From assembly GCF_001953305.1 (NCBI RefSeq), contig NZ_MTFE01000010.1:3477351-3519993 (forward strand): DNA of 42,643 nt, written 5' to 3'. The position numbers and the translations under genes were made by a program. The notes under the pieces are model-generated. The model had not been told where the DNA came from, did not search any database, and worked only from the letters and a program-made list of their open reading frames with translations. How positions within the stretch are numbered: the first letter of the stretch is position 1; each line of letters opens with the position of its first letter. Below are positions 16,472 through 23,673 of the stretch, piece after piece. This stretch comes from Cnuella takakiae (GTDB taxonomy: Bacteria; Bacteroidota; Bacteroidia; Chitinophagales; Chitinophagaceae).

Positions 16472-17611
16472 TTAGAGTACACCTTTGGTACTGGGCAACT
16501 GGTTGCTCAGCGGATCACGTTTAACAGCCATCTTGATGGCTTTTGCAAAAGCTTTGAAAATTGCTTCAACCTTATGATGCTCGTTCTCGCCGCGGCATTC
16601 AATATTAAGGTTGCACTTGGCGGCATCAGAGAAAGACTTGAAGAAATGGAAGAACATTTCTGTTGGCATGTCCCCGATCTTTTCCCTGCTGAAAGAGGCA
16701 TTCCAAACGATCCAGTTGCGCCCGCCGAAATCAATCAGCACCTTGGCTTCGGCTTCATCCATGGGCAGGGCAAAACCGTAGCGTTCAATACCCCGTTTGC
16801 TGCCTAAAGCTTTTCCGATGGCTTCCCCCAAAGTGATGCCGGTATCCTCAATGGTGTGGTGTTCATCTATGTGCAGGTCGCCTTTTGCATGCACTTTAAG
16901 GTCCATCATACCATGGCGGGCAATCTGGTCGAGCATGTGATCAAAAAAGCCCAAACCAGTTTTGATATCTGCCTTTCCGGTACCATCCAGGTTAATAGTC
17001 ACCTCGATCTGAGTTTCGGAGGTATTGCGGCTATGCACCACTACCCTTTCTCCCAGTTTAAGATATTCATAGATGGCCTTCCAATCTGTTGTTTCCAAAG
17101 CCACCGATGGACGCAGTTCTTTGATGGCATCCTGCAGTTCACCCGCACCCAATGCCGGATCCTGGTTCAGCCAGATGGCCTTGCAACCCAGGTTCTTGGC
17201 CAGTTGCACATCGGTGATGCGGTCGCCGATAACATAAGAACCAGCGATATCGTATTGCGCAGGATCGAGGTACTGCATCAGCATACCGGTACCAGGTTTA
17301 CGGGTAGGCTGGTTTTGGTGCGGGAAACTGCGGTCGATATGCACGGCGCTGAAATGCACGCCTTCATTGGCAAAAGAAGTGAGGATATGCTGGTGCAGTG
17401 GAAGAAAATCAGCCTCTGGAAAACTATCTGTACCCAGGCCATCCTGGTTGCTCACCATCACCAGTTCAAAGTCCAGCTCGGAAGCAATCTTTTGCATGTA
17501 GGTAAATGCATAAGGGTAAAACTCCAGCTTTTCCCAGGCGTCTATCTGGTAGGTAGGCGGCGCTTCTTTGATGAGGGTACCGTCGCGGTCTATAAACAAA
17601 ACTTTCTTCAT
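16472..17611 (-). CDS. hisB: Bifunctional histidinol-phosphatase / imidazoleglycerol-phosphate dehydratase
   Basis: Carries out steps 6 and 8 of histidine synthesis. Residues 1-170 are a HAD phosphatase with the nucleophile motif DRDGTL (D8, D10) and the zinc-type loop around [18 protein letters not shown]. Residues about 185-379 are the dehydratase with [22 protein letters not shown] and the later [12 protein letters not shown]. The fused form is known from enterobacteria and many Bacteroidota. The start at 17611 ([11 protein letters not shown]) is chosen over an upstream ATG that adds 20 unrelated residues. It is separated from hisC by two unrelated genes and 82 bp after the cytochrome gene. 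Confidence 0.95.
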   Translation of the reverse strand: MKKVLFIDRDGTLIKEAPPTYQIDAWEKLEFYPYAFTYMQKIASELDFELVMVSNQDGLGTDSFPEADFLPLHQHILTSFANEGVHFSAVHIDRSFPHQNQPTRKPGTGMLMQYLDPAQYDIAGSYVIGDRITDVQLAKNLGCKAIWLNQDPALGAGELQDAIKELRPSVALETTDWKAIYEYLKLGERVVVHSRNTSETQIEVTINLDGTGKADIKTGLGFFDHMLDQIARHGMMDLKVHAKGDLHIDEHHTIEDTGITLGEAIGKALGSKRGIERYGFALPMDEAEAKVLIDFGGRNWIVWNASFSREKIGDMPTEMFFHFFKSFSDAAKCNLNIECRGENEHHKVEAIFKAFAKAIKMAVKRDPLSNQLPSTKGVL

Positions 17612-17693
17612 GAAGGTAGTTGGCGTTAGCAGTGAAATGATGATGGCTTGCCTATTTGGTGCGTAGCACAATTTTGAACAAGGCTTGCCTGGC

Positions 17694-18122
17694 TTATTTT
17701 TTACCTCTTTGGGCTTTTACTTCGGTAGGGGTTACAGCAGCGGCTTTGTTGCCAAATGAATTGCGCACATAAGTGAGCACATCGGCAATCTGCTGGTCGG
17801 TGAGGTGACTCATGGCAGGCATGGCATTGCTCCAGGTGTCGCCATCAATTTCCACTTTACCTTGTGAGCCGTTCAGCACAAGTTGTACCAGCCTGGGCTT
17901 GGGACCAGCCACCCACTCGTTGGGTGTAAGTGGCGGGTTTAGGTGCGGCACACCACTGCCGTCCACCTGGTGACAGGCGAGGCAAATGGATGTGTAAACC
18001 GTTTTGCCCCGCTCCATTACCGCGGCTGCAGGTTGTGCAGCTTTGGTTGCAGGTTTTTTTGTTTGGGCGTGGGCGCTGCTCAGCAACCCGGAAAACAAGA
18101 CAACAAAAAATATAGAACGCAT
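17694..18122 (-). CDS. Periplasmic c-type cytochrome
   Basis: A 142-residue monohaem cytochrome c. Residues 1-20 are a Sec signal (ends SSAHAQ). The haem motif is CLACH (C47, C50, H51), and M101 or M104 (NAMPAMSHL) is the likely sixth ligand. An Ala/Lys-rich linker lies at 21-35. It starts 3 bp after the sugar dehydrogenase gene, so it is probably that enzyme's electron acceptor, as in other dehydrogenase/cytochrome pairs; this pairing is inferred from gene order. Both genes interrupt the his genes between hisC and hisB. Confidence 0.9.
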   Translation of the reverse strand: MRSIFFVVLFSGLLSSAHAQTKKPATKAAQPAAAVMERGKTVYTSICLACHQVDGSGVPHLNPPLTPNEWVAGPKPRLVQLVLNGSQGKVEIDGDTWSNAMPAMSHLTDQQIADVLTYVRNSFGNKAAAVTPTEVKAQRGKK

Positions 18123-18125
18123 GGT

Positions 18126-19397
18126 TTATTGTTTATAACTGATTTTCCAAACGGTACCCTTTGCATCATCGGTAACATAGAGGGCGCCATCGGGTCCCTG
18201 TGCCAGACCGCATGGGCGGTATTGCGCTTGGTTAGGTGTGGCAATTTCAGCGGCACCCATGAAGCCTTCGGCAAAAGTTTCCCACGGACCAGCAGGTTTG
18301 CCATCCTTAAAAGGAACAAAAGCTACAAAATAGCCCTTTTGCGGCAGGGGTGCCCGGTTCCAGGAACCATGGAAAGCGATGAAGGCACCGTTGCGGAAAC
18401 GCTCCGGGAACAAGGTGCCGGTATAAAACAAAAGGCCGTTTGGTGCCATGTGACCGGGGAACGCAATCACCGGCTGTTCTACGCCTGCACAACGATCCTG
18501 TTTTTTCCCGTCCCCACCGTATTCGGGTGCCAGCATTTTTTTGTTTTGCAGGGGATCGTAGTAGCAGTAAGGCCAGCCAAAATTGGCACCCGCCTGTTTT
18601 ACTTCAAACATTTCCTCGGCAGGCACTTCGGCACTCTTTGCCGAATCATACAATTCAGGAAAAAGATTACTGAGCTGGTCGCGGCCATGCTGCATTACAA
18701 ACAGTGAATTGGTTGCCGTGTTCCAATCAAGTCCAACCACGTTGCGCACACCCGTGGCATAACGCACCCCATCGGCATAGGTTTGATTGGGTTTATCGGC
18801 TTTGAACTGCCAGATGCCGCCGGCACTATCCAGTATGGGGCAGGGGTCCTGACCTGGTGAACCCTTGGTTCGGTCTTTTACCTGGCAGGCATTGGAAGGC
18901 GCACCAATATTCACGTAAATATTGCCGGCATTGTCCAGGGTCAACGATTTGGAATTATGTGTTCGCTTGTCCCACAGGCCTGTTACAATCAGCTCAGGTT
19001 TATCAATGTCGTTGATCTCGTTGCGCTCATTAAGCTTGTACCGGAAAATTTCGCTGTTGCTGGAAGCATACAGGTAACCATTTTTAATGACCATTCCCGT
19101 ACCGGGATACTCGGCAAACGAAGTGATCTTGTCGGCCTTGCCATCGCTGTTCAGGTCGCGGAGGCCAACAATGCCTTTGCCTTCTTTAAGCTTACCCAGT
19201 TTTACATAAATATCACCATTGCTGTTAACGGCAATGTGTCGTGCCTGGCCCAGGTTTTCGGCAACCACAGTTGCAGTAAAACCCTGTGGCAGGCTGATGG
19301 CAGCAGCCTTATTTACCATACGCGTAGTGTCGTTGGCAAAGGCAGTAGCTGATGCTATTACTGCGGCCAGCACACCGGCAAAGGATCGTAGTTTCAT
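18126..19397 (-). CDS. PQQ-type sugar dehydrogenase (sorbosone dehydrogenase family)
   Basis: A 423-residue exported beta-propeller of the soluble glucose/L-sorbosone dehydrogenase family. After a Sec signal (MKLRSFAGVLAAVIASATAFA) come blade motifs such as GFTATVVAENLGQARHIAV, YATGVRNVVGLDW, MQHGRDQL, ANFGWPYCYYDP, FIAFHGSWNR and GPDGALYVTDD. The substrate is not predictable. The ATG at 19397 fits the signal peptide; a TTG at 19418 overlapping the hisC stop would add seven residues and could allow coupling. No transcription stop is visible between hisC and this gene, so it probably depends on the his promoter. Confidence 0.87.
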   Translation of the reverse strand: MKLRSFAGVLAAVIASATAFANDTTRMVNKAAAISLPQGFTATVVAENLGQARHIAVNSNGDIYVKLGKLKEGKGIVGLRDLNSDGKADKITSFAEYPGTGMVIKNGYLYASSNSEIFRYKLNERNEINDIDKPELIVTGLWDKRTHNSKSLTLDNAGNIYVNIGAPSNACQVKDRTKGSPGQDPCPILDSAGGIWQFKADKPNQTYADGVRYATGVRNVVGLDWNTATNSLFVMQHGRDQLSNLFPELYDSAKSAEVPAEEMFEVKQAGANFGWPYCYYDPLQNKKMLAPEYGGDGKKQDRCAGVEQPVIAFPGHMAPNGLLFYTGTLFPERFRNGAFIAFHGSWNRAPLPQKGYFVAFVPFKDGKPAGPWETFAEGFMGAAEIATPNQAQYRPCGLAQGPDGALYVTDDAKGTVWKISYKQ

Positions 19398-19414
19398 ATG
19401 CTTTGTTTTTGCAA

Positions 19415-20476
19415 TCAAACAGTTGAAGCAGCAAATGTTTTAACCTGTTCCACCAATTCCCTGTTTTCGGCTTCGGTGCCGATGGTTATGCGGAGGCAGC
19501 CCACACACAACAACACACTGCTCCGGTTACGGACTATGATGCCTTTTTCAACCAGGAAGTTGTATAGGCCGTTGGCATCGGGCACTTTAACCAAAATGAA
19601 ATTGGCATCGGAGGGATAAACTTTTTCTACAAAAGACAATTCAGAAAAAGCTTTTGCTAGGTTTTCCCTTTCAGTTACCAGCTCCTGTATCATGGTGTTC
19701 ACCCCATCCAGGTTATCGAGTGCCTTCATGGCCAGTTCCTGCGTGGACTGGTTGATATTATAAGGCGGTTTGATCTTGTTGAGAACACTGATTATTTCAG
19801 TTGAAGCGATGGTCATGCCCAAACGAAGCGCTGCAAGACCCCATGCTTTTGAAAAGGTTTGCAGGATCACCAGGTTGGGATATTCTGCAAGGTCCTTGAT
19901 ATAAGAACGCTGCCGACTGAAGTTGATATAGGCTTCATCCACTACAACCAGTCCATCAAAGTTATTGAGGATCATTTCCACGTCCTCGCGGTACAGGCTA
20001 TTGCCGGTTGGGTTGTTGGGCGAACAAAGGAAGATCATTTTTGTTGCCGCATCCACAGCACCTTCAAGTGCTTCAAGGTCCAGTTGGAATGCAGGCGTAA
20101 GCGGAACGGCTTTGTAGGCCACATTGTTGATATTGGCATATACTTCATACATGCCATAGGTAGGCGGGCAAATGATGATATTATCCAACTGTGGTTCGCA
20201 GAAAGCACGAATCAGCAGGTCAATACATTCATCCGAACCATTACCCAAAAGGATGTTTTCAGGTTGGGTAGCCTTGATGCCGGCAATCTTTTTTTTCAAG
20301 TCCCACTGGAGCGGATCGGGATAGCGGTTGTACCACCTGGTGAGCGGGGAGCCCAGGCTGTTTTCGTTTGCGTCGAGGAATACACGGGCCTCACCTTTGA
20401 ACTCATCGCGGGCAGATGAATAAGGTTTTAGTTTCTTGATGTTATCGCGGATAAGATTGTTGATATCGAAGTTCAT
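19415..20476 (-). CDS. hisC: Histidinol-phosphate aminotransferase
   Basis: PLP-dependent step 7 of histidine synthesis. The 353-residue class I/II aminotransferase has LDANENSLGSP (34-44), LGNGSDE (77-83), CSPNNPTGN (151-159), VVDEAY (178-183) and the PLP lysine K210 in TFSKAWG. ATG at 20476 is chosen; another ATG five codons upstream is possible. A 121-bp gap to hisD shows no convincing terminator or promoter. Confidence 0.95.
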   Translation of the reverse strand: MNFDINNLIRDNIKKLKPYSSARDEFKGEARVFLDANENSLGSPLTRWYNRYPDPLQWDLKKKIAGIKATQPENILLGNGSDECIDLLIRAFCEPQLDNIIICPPTYGMYEVYANINNVAYKAVPLTPAFQLDLEALEGAVDAATKMIFLCSPNNPTGNSLYREDVEMILNNFDGLVVVDEAYINFSRQRSYIKDLAEYPNLVILQTFSKAWGLAALRLGMTIASTEIISVLNKIKPPYNINQSTQELAMKALDNLDGVNTMIQELVTERENLAKAFSELSFVEKVYPSDANFILVKVPDANGLYNFLVEKGIIVRNRSSVLLCVGCLRITIGTEAENRELVEQVKTFAASTV

Positions 20477-20597
20477 GATGATATTTTGCACGCAATGCTT
20501 TCTTAAACATCACGGATGATTAAAGGAATGACAGGATGGTATTGAAAGAAAGTAAGCTTTCCCTTAACAAGGTTAAGCATCACAGGTTGCAACCGCA

Positions 20598-21875
20598 TCA
20601 ATGTCGCACCCTGACCCTTACTGCTTCAGCATGTGCTTCCAATCCTTCCGCTTCGGCCATTGCCACAACCGTAGGTGCAATGGCTTGCAGCCCTTCCACG
20701 CTCAACTTTTGGTAGGTAATCTTTTTCACAAAAGAATCTACACTCACACCACTGTAAGCCCTTGCAAAAGCATTGGTGGGGAGGGTATGATTGGTACCCG
20801 AAGCATAATCGCCTGCACTTTCAGGCGAGTAGTTGCCTATAAAGACGGAGCCCGCATTGGTGATCCGGTCGCCAACTTCATCAGCTTTATCGGTGCAAAT
20901 GATCAGGTGCTCGGCAGCATATGCATTCACCATTGCCACGGCATCCTCCAGGTTGGCCAGTACCACAGCCTTGCTGTTATCGAGGGCCTTGGCAGCGAAG
21001 TCTTTTCGGGGCAGCCGTTCCAACTGGCTGGCCAGTTCGGCATTTACCTGATCCAACAAACCTGCAGCAGTAGTTACCAGCAGCACCTGGCTATCGGGAC
21101 CGTGTTCGGCCTGCGACAGGAGGTCGGCAGATATGAAGGCAGGGTTGGCAGTCTCGTCCGCCAGTACGCATACCTCGCTTGGACCTGCAGGCATATCGAT
21201 GGCAACACCCTGCATTTGTACCAGTTGTTTTGCAACTGTTACATATTGGTTGCCGGGTCCAAAGATTTTATATACCGAGGGAATGCTTTCGGTACCCAAA
21301 GCCATTGCGGCAATGGCCTGTGCTCCGCCCACTTTATAGATGCGGGAAACACCGGTTTGCTGTGCGGCAAACAGAACAGCAGGATGCACTTTGCCATCCT
21401 TGCCACAAGGGGTACACAATACCACTTCGCGGCAGCCGGCCAGTTTTGCCGGTATGGCCAGCATCAGCACGGTGGAGAACAGGGGCGCCGTGCCACCCGG
21501 AATATACAGGCCTACTTTATCGATGCCCACGCTCCTGCGCCAGCAATGAATGCCGGGCATGGTTTCCACCACTTCTGTTGTGGACAGTTGGCGGGCATGG
21601 AAAGTTTCGATATTTTTTTTTGCCTGCACTATTGCAGCTTTCAATTCTTCTGAAAGCTGGCCGGCAGCGGCAGCAATTTCTTCTGCGCTTACCTGCAGGC
21701 TGTCCAGGGCAACACCATCAAATTGTTGTGCAAAACCGTACAAAGCGGCATCGCCTTTTTCCTTAACCGCTGCCAGTATGTGTTGCACCGACTGCAATAC
21801 GGCGCTATTGTCAACATAAGGCCTTTGCAAAATCTGTAGCCATTGTTCCCGGCCTGGATTATCTAAAATCTGCAT
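20598..21875 (-). CDS. hisD: Histidinol dehydrogenase
   Basis: Zinc-dependent NAD oxidoreductase that carries out the last two oxidation steps to histidine. It has 425 residues. Family signatures are VGLYIPGGTAPLFSTVLM (about 124-141), KIFGPGNQYV, MPAGPSEV, the zinc/active-site region DLLSQAEHGPDSQ and, near the end, ASGTNHTLPT. The ATG at 21875 matches homologues; the frame stays open 27 codons further up through a TCACCA-type repeat and that part is not protein-like. It is followed by hisC and preceded by hisG after 103 bp. Confidence 0.96.
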   Translation of the reverse strand: MQILDNPGREQWLQILQRPYVDNSAVLQSVQHILAAVKEKGDAALYGFAQQFDGVALDSLQVSAEEIAAAAGQLSEELKAAIVQAKKNIETFHARQLSTTEVVETMPGIHCWRRSVGIDKVGLYIPGGTAPLFSTVLMLAIPAKLAGCREVVLCTPCGKDGKVHPAVLFAAQQTGVSRIYKVGGAQAIAAMALGTESIPSVYKIFGPGNQYVTVAKQLVQMQGVAIDMPAGPSEVCVLADETANPAFISADLLSQAEHGPDSQVLLVTTAAGLLDQVNAELASQLERLPRKDFAAKALDNSKAVVLANLEDAVAMVNAYAAEHLIICTDKADEVGDRITNAGSVFIGNYSPESAGDYASGTNHTLPTNAFARAYSGVSVDSFVKKITYQKLSVEGLQAIAPTVVAMAEAEGLEAHAEAVRVRVRH

Positions 21876-21883
21876 GTAGAAAC

Positions 21884-21933
21884 TGTGAAAGGTAAATGGT
21901 GAGTAAGGAAAGTGACTGGTGAGTAGTGATTGG
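21884..21933. repeat. Degenerate heptamer-like repeat between hisG and hisD
   Basis: The stretch has repeated GGTRAGTRR / GTGAYTGG units (ggtaaatggtgagtaagg, gtgactggtgagtagtg). A shorter relative occurs between trpE and trpG (about 11738-11764). Such GGTGAATGGTGAG runs are common between genes in Bacteroidota. Confidence 0.5.
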
Positions 21934-21978
21934 TTAAACCACTTTGCGCAAATCAATCCCTTTAATCACCGGTTCGGT

Positions 21979-22833
21979 TTACATGATCATCTTTTCAATG
22001 GGCACTACCAAAATGCCTTCTGCACCGGCGGCTTTCAGTTGCTCGATCTTATCCCAGAACGCATCTTCTTCAATCACACTATGTACCGAGCTCCAGCCCG
22101 ATTCGGCCAGGGGCAATACCGTGGGGCTGCGCATACCGGGCAACAGGCTTACAATGGTTTGCAGCGATTGCTCAGGCGCATTCAACAACACATATTTGTA
22201 GCGCTTTGCTTTGCGCACGGCACGTATGCGGAACACCAGTTGGTCGAGCAGTTGTTGCTGTTCGGCAGGCAGCTCCTTTCCTTTGATCAGCACCGCCTGG
22301 CTTTGCAGGATGGGCTGCACTTCTTTGAGGCCATTCATAAAGAGTGTTGAGCCGCTGCTCACCAGGTCGCACACCGCATCGGCAAGACCGATACCTGGCG
22401 CAAGTTCCACAGAACCGCTGATCTCGTGAATTTCGCAGTCTACGCCATTTTCTTTCAAAAACTGCTGCGTAAGAAAAGGATAGCTGGTTGCGATTTTTTT
22501 ACCCTGGAGAAACTGCGGACCGGTATACTCGTCGTTTTTGCCTACGGCAATAGAAAGGCGGCATTTACCAAAACCTACTTTCTCTACGATGTCTACCGTC
22601 TTGTTTTTTTCGTATAAAACATTCTCGCCAACAAAGCCGATATGGGCTACGCCATCTTCCACGTATTGCGGAATATCGTCATCGCGCAGGAAATACACTT
22701 CTACCGGAAAGTTCTCCGACATGCTCTTGAGCTGGTTGTGGCCGTTCTTTACATTGAGGCCACAATCGTTCAGCAGTTTCATCGAGTCGTCGTGCAGGCG
22801 GCCCGACTTTTGAATGGCTATTTTCAGTTTCAT
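21979..22833 (-). CDS. hisG: ATP phosphoribosyltransferase, long form
   Basis: First, committed step of histidine synthesis (ATP + PRPP to PR-ATP). The 284-residue length and a C-terminal region (about 210-284: LLNAPEQSLQTIVSLLPGMRSPTVLPL) match the long form with its own ACT-like regulatory domain, so no HisZ is needed and histidine feedback is expected. The catalytic core includes QKSGRLHDDS and the PRPP-binding segment SGSVELAPGIGLADAVCDLVSSGST. The correct ATG is at 22833. The frame is open to 22920, but that part is the his attenuator RNA. The start lies only 13 nt past the attenuator stem, with no Shine-Dalgarno sequence. Confidence 0.96.
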   Translation of the reverse strand: MKLKIAIQKSGRLHDDSMKLLNDCGLNVKNGHNQLKSMSENFPVEVYFLRDDDIPQYVEDGVAHIGFVGENVLYEKNKTVDIVEKVGFGKCRLSIAVGKNDEYTGPQFLQGKKIATSYPFLTQQFLKENGVDCEIHEISGSVELAPGIGLADAVCDLVSSGSTLFMNGLKEVQPILQSQAVLIKGKELPAEQQQLLDQLVFRIRAVRKAKRYKYVLLNAPEQSLQTIVSLLPGMRSPTVLPLAESGWSSVHSVIEEDAFWDKIEQLKAAGAEGILVVPIEKMIM

Positions 22834-22842
22834 AAAAACAAA

Positions 22843-22872
22843 ATAAAAAGGCCTACCTCGCGGTAAGCCTTT
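22843..22872 (-). terminator. his attenuator terminator
   Basis: Minus strand AAAGGCUUACC (22872-22862), the tetraloop GCGA and GGUAGGCCUUU (22857-22847) form an 11-bp stem with one G-U pair, followed by a U-rich tail that runs into the hisG start. Confidence 0.93.
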
Positions 22873-22904
22873 AGTTATGTAACAATACACAAAACACCAG
22901 CGGC

Positions 22905-22958
22905 TTACCCGGCAAGGCAAGTATGAGCATTGTGGTGGATATGTACGAGTGTGATCAT
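22905..22958 (-). CDS. hisL: his leader peptide with four His codons
   Basis: A 17-codon frame reads MITLVHIHHNAHTCLAG with His at positions 6, 8, 9 and 12 and a TAA stop that is part of the antiterminator arm. Four His in 17 codons, between a consensus promoter and a terminator just ahead of hisG, is the signature of a regulatory leader. The ATG lies 9 nt downstream of the -7 box, so the 5' UTR must be very short or absent. Confidence 0.92.
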   Translation of the reverse strand: MITLVHIHHNAHTCLAG

Positions 22959-22967
22959 TTTGTGCCG

Positions 22968-22998
22968 CAAAAATAAGGGCCGCAGCGGAAGCAGCAAA
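22968..22998 (-). promoter_or_regulatory. Promoter of the his operon
   Basis: Minus strand TTTG (22998-22995), a 19-bp spacer and TATTTTTG (22975-22968) match the Bacteroidota TTTG-N19-TAnnTTTG consensus at every fixed position. Confidence 0.8.
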
Positions 22999-23100
22999 TT
23001 TTTATTAGGCCGTAACAAAAAATTCATCTGCCGTCAATTTTGCAAAGTTGCAACGCCCAAAGCCGTTGCGCCGTCTTAACTTCCGTAACACAAAACATAG

Positions 23101-23511
23101 ATGGCAAAATTTTGTACCATAGTTATGCTCCTGCTGGCATCAACCGGGCTCCGGGCACAACAGGTAACGCAGGTAGTTTTCAACCTATATACCGACAGCC
23201 TAAAAAAAGGGTTTTACAATTATATATCTGTAGATGGCCAGTATGCCGATGGCAGGTGGCAGCCCCTGGACAGCACGCACCTGGTATTTAGCGCCAATAC
23301 CGGCCACTTCAAAGGCAACGACCTTTTTATAGACAGTACGTATACGTTTGATTCGGTGATTGTAAAAGTGAGCCTGCGCAGCAATCCTAAAGTGTGGAAA
23401 GAAGCAATCATCTATATCCGGAAAAGAGGATTTACGGAGCCATTGAAAAGTGCAGAAGAAATTATGGGCGAACCGAAACCAAGAAGCAGGAGAAAAACGA
23501 TGTTGTCGTAA
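23101..23511 (+). CDS. Small secreted protein of unknown function
   Basis: A 136-residue protein with a Sec signal (MAKFCTIVMLLLASTGLRAQQ). The mature part alternates polar and beta-like segments (VTQVVFNLYTDSLKKGFYNYISVDGQ in two adjoining pieces, then LVFSANTGHFKGNDLFIDSTYTF) and ends with a basic tail (EPKPRSRRKTMLS). I do not recognise a family. It is divergent from hisG, with the his promoter and leader in the shared 267-bp region, and convergent with the SRP RNA. Confidence 0.75.
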   Translation: MAKFCTIVMLLLASTGLRAQQVTQVVFNLYTDSLKKGFYNYISVDGQYADGRWQPLDSTHLVFSANTGHFKGNDLFIDSTYTFDSVIVKVSLRSNPKVWKEAIIYIRKRGFTEPLKSAEEIMGEPKPRSRRKTMLS

Positions 23512-23535
23512 AGGACAATAGGGGAATAAAAAAAT

Positions 23536-23630
23536 GGCAGGCTACTCACATCGCACCGCTACAACCGCCTACCCTTGCTACCTTCCGGTCCTGGGGGAGT
23601 TCAGCAGGAGCTGGCCGTATGAGACCTGCC
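23536..23630 (-). ncRNA. ffs: Signal recognition particle RNA, small bacterial type
   Basis: On the minus strand a 95-nt RNA is closed by GGCAGG (23630-23625) and CCTGCC (23541-23536). It contains the diagnostic SRP domain IV loop, GACCGGAAGGTAGCAAGGG (within 23572-23590), very close to the GGTCCGGAAGGAAGCAGCC of E. coli 4.5S RNA. A TTTTTTTATT tail follows at once and serves as the terminator. This RNA pairs with Ffh for co-translational membrane targeting. The exact 5' end may be a few nucleotides further out. Confidence 0.93.
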
Positions 23631-23634
23631 GCTG

Positions 23635-23664
23635 CAAATATAGGGAGCTGTAACTGATTACAAA
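23635..23664 (-). promoter_or_regulatory. Promoter of the SRP RNA gene
   Basis: Minus strand TTTG (23664-23661), an 18-bp spacer and TATATTTG (23642-23635) match the consensus exactly. The -7 box ends 4 nt before the closing stem of the RNA. Confidence 0.75.
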
Positions 23665-23673
23665 TCAGCAAGC

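Larger units (their letters stand above)
22843..22964 (-). promoter_or_regulatory. his operon transcription attenuator
   Basis: Minus-strand RNA shows alternative structures. Arm 1:2: CACAAAA overlapping the leader start (22964-22958) pairs with UUUUGUG (22894-22888), and CACCA within the His codons pairs with the adjacent UGGUG (22899-22895). Antiterminator 2:3: GGUAAGCC (22909-22902), which contains the leader's UAA stop, pairs perfectly over 8 bp with GGCUUACC (22869-22862). That second strand is also the 5' arm of the terminator. A ribosome waiting at His codons would leave GGUAAGCC free and allow read-through; one at the stop codon would mask it. The pairings are seen; the mechanism is inferred from the classical his/trp model. 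Confidence 0.9.

Noticed and set aside
20601-21653. 350-codon open frame antisense to hisD
   Set aside because: It mirrors a highly conserved enzyme, has a Cys/His/Gln-rich composition typical of antisense frames and no domain character.
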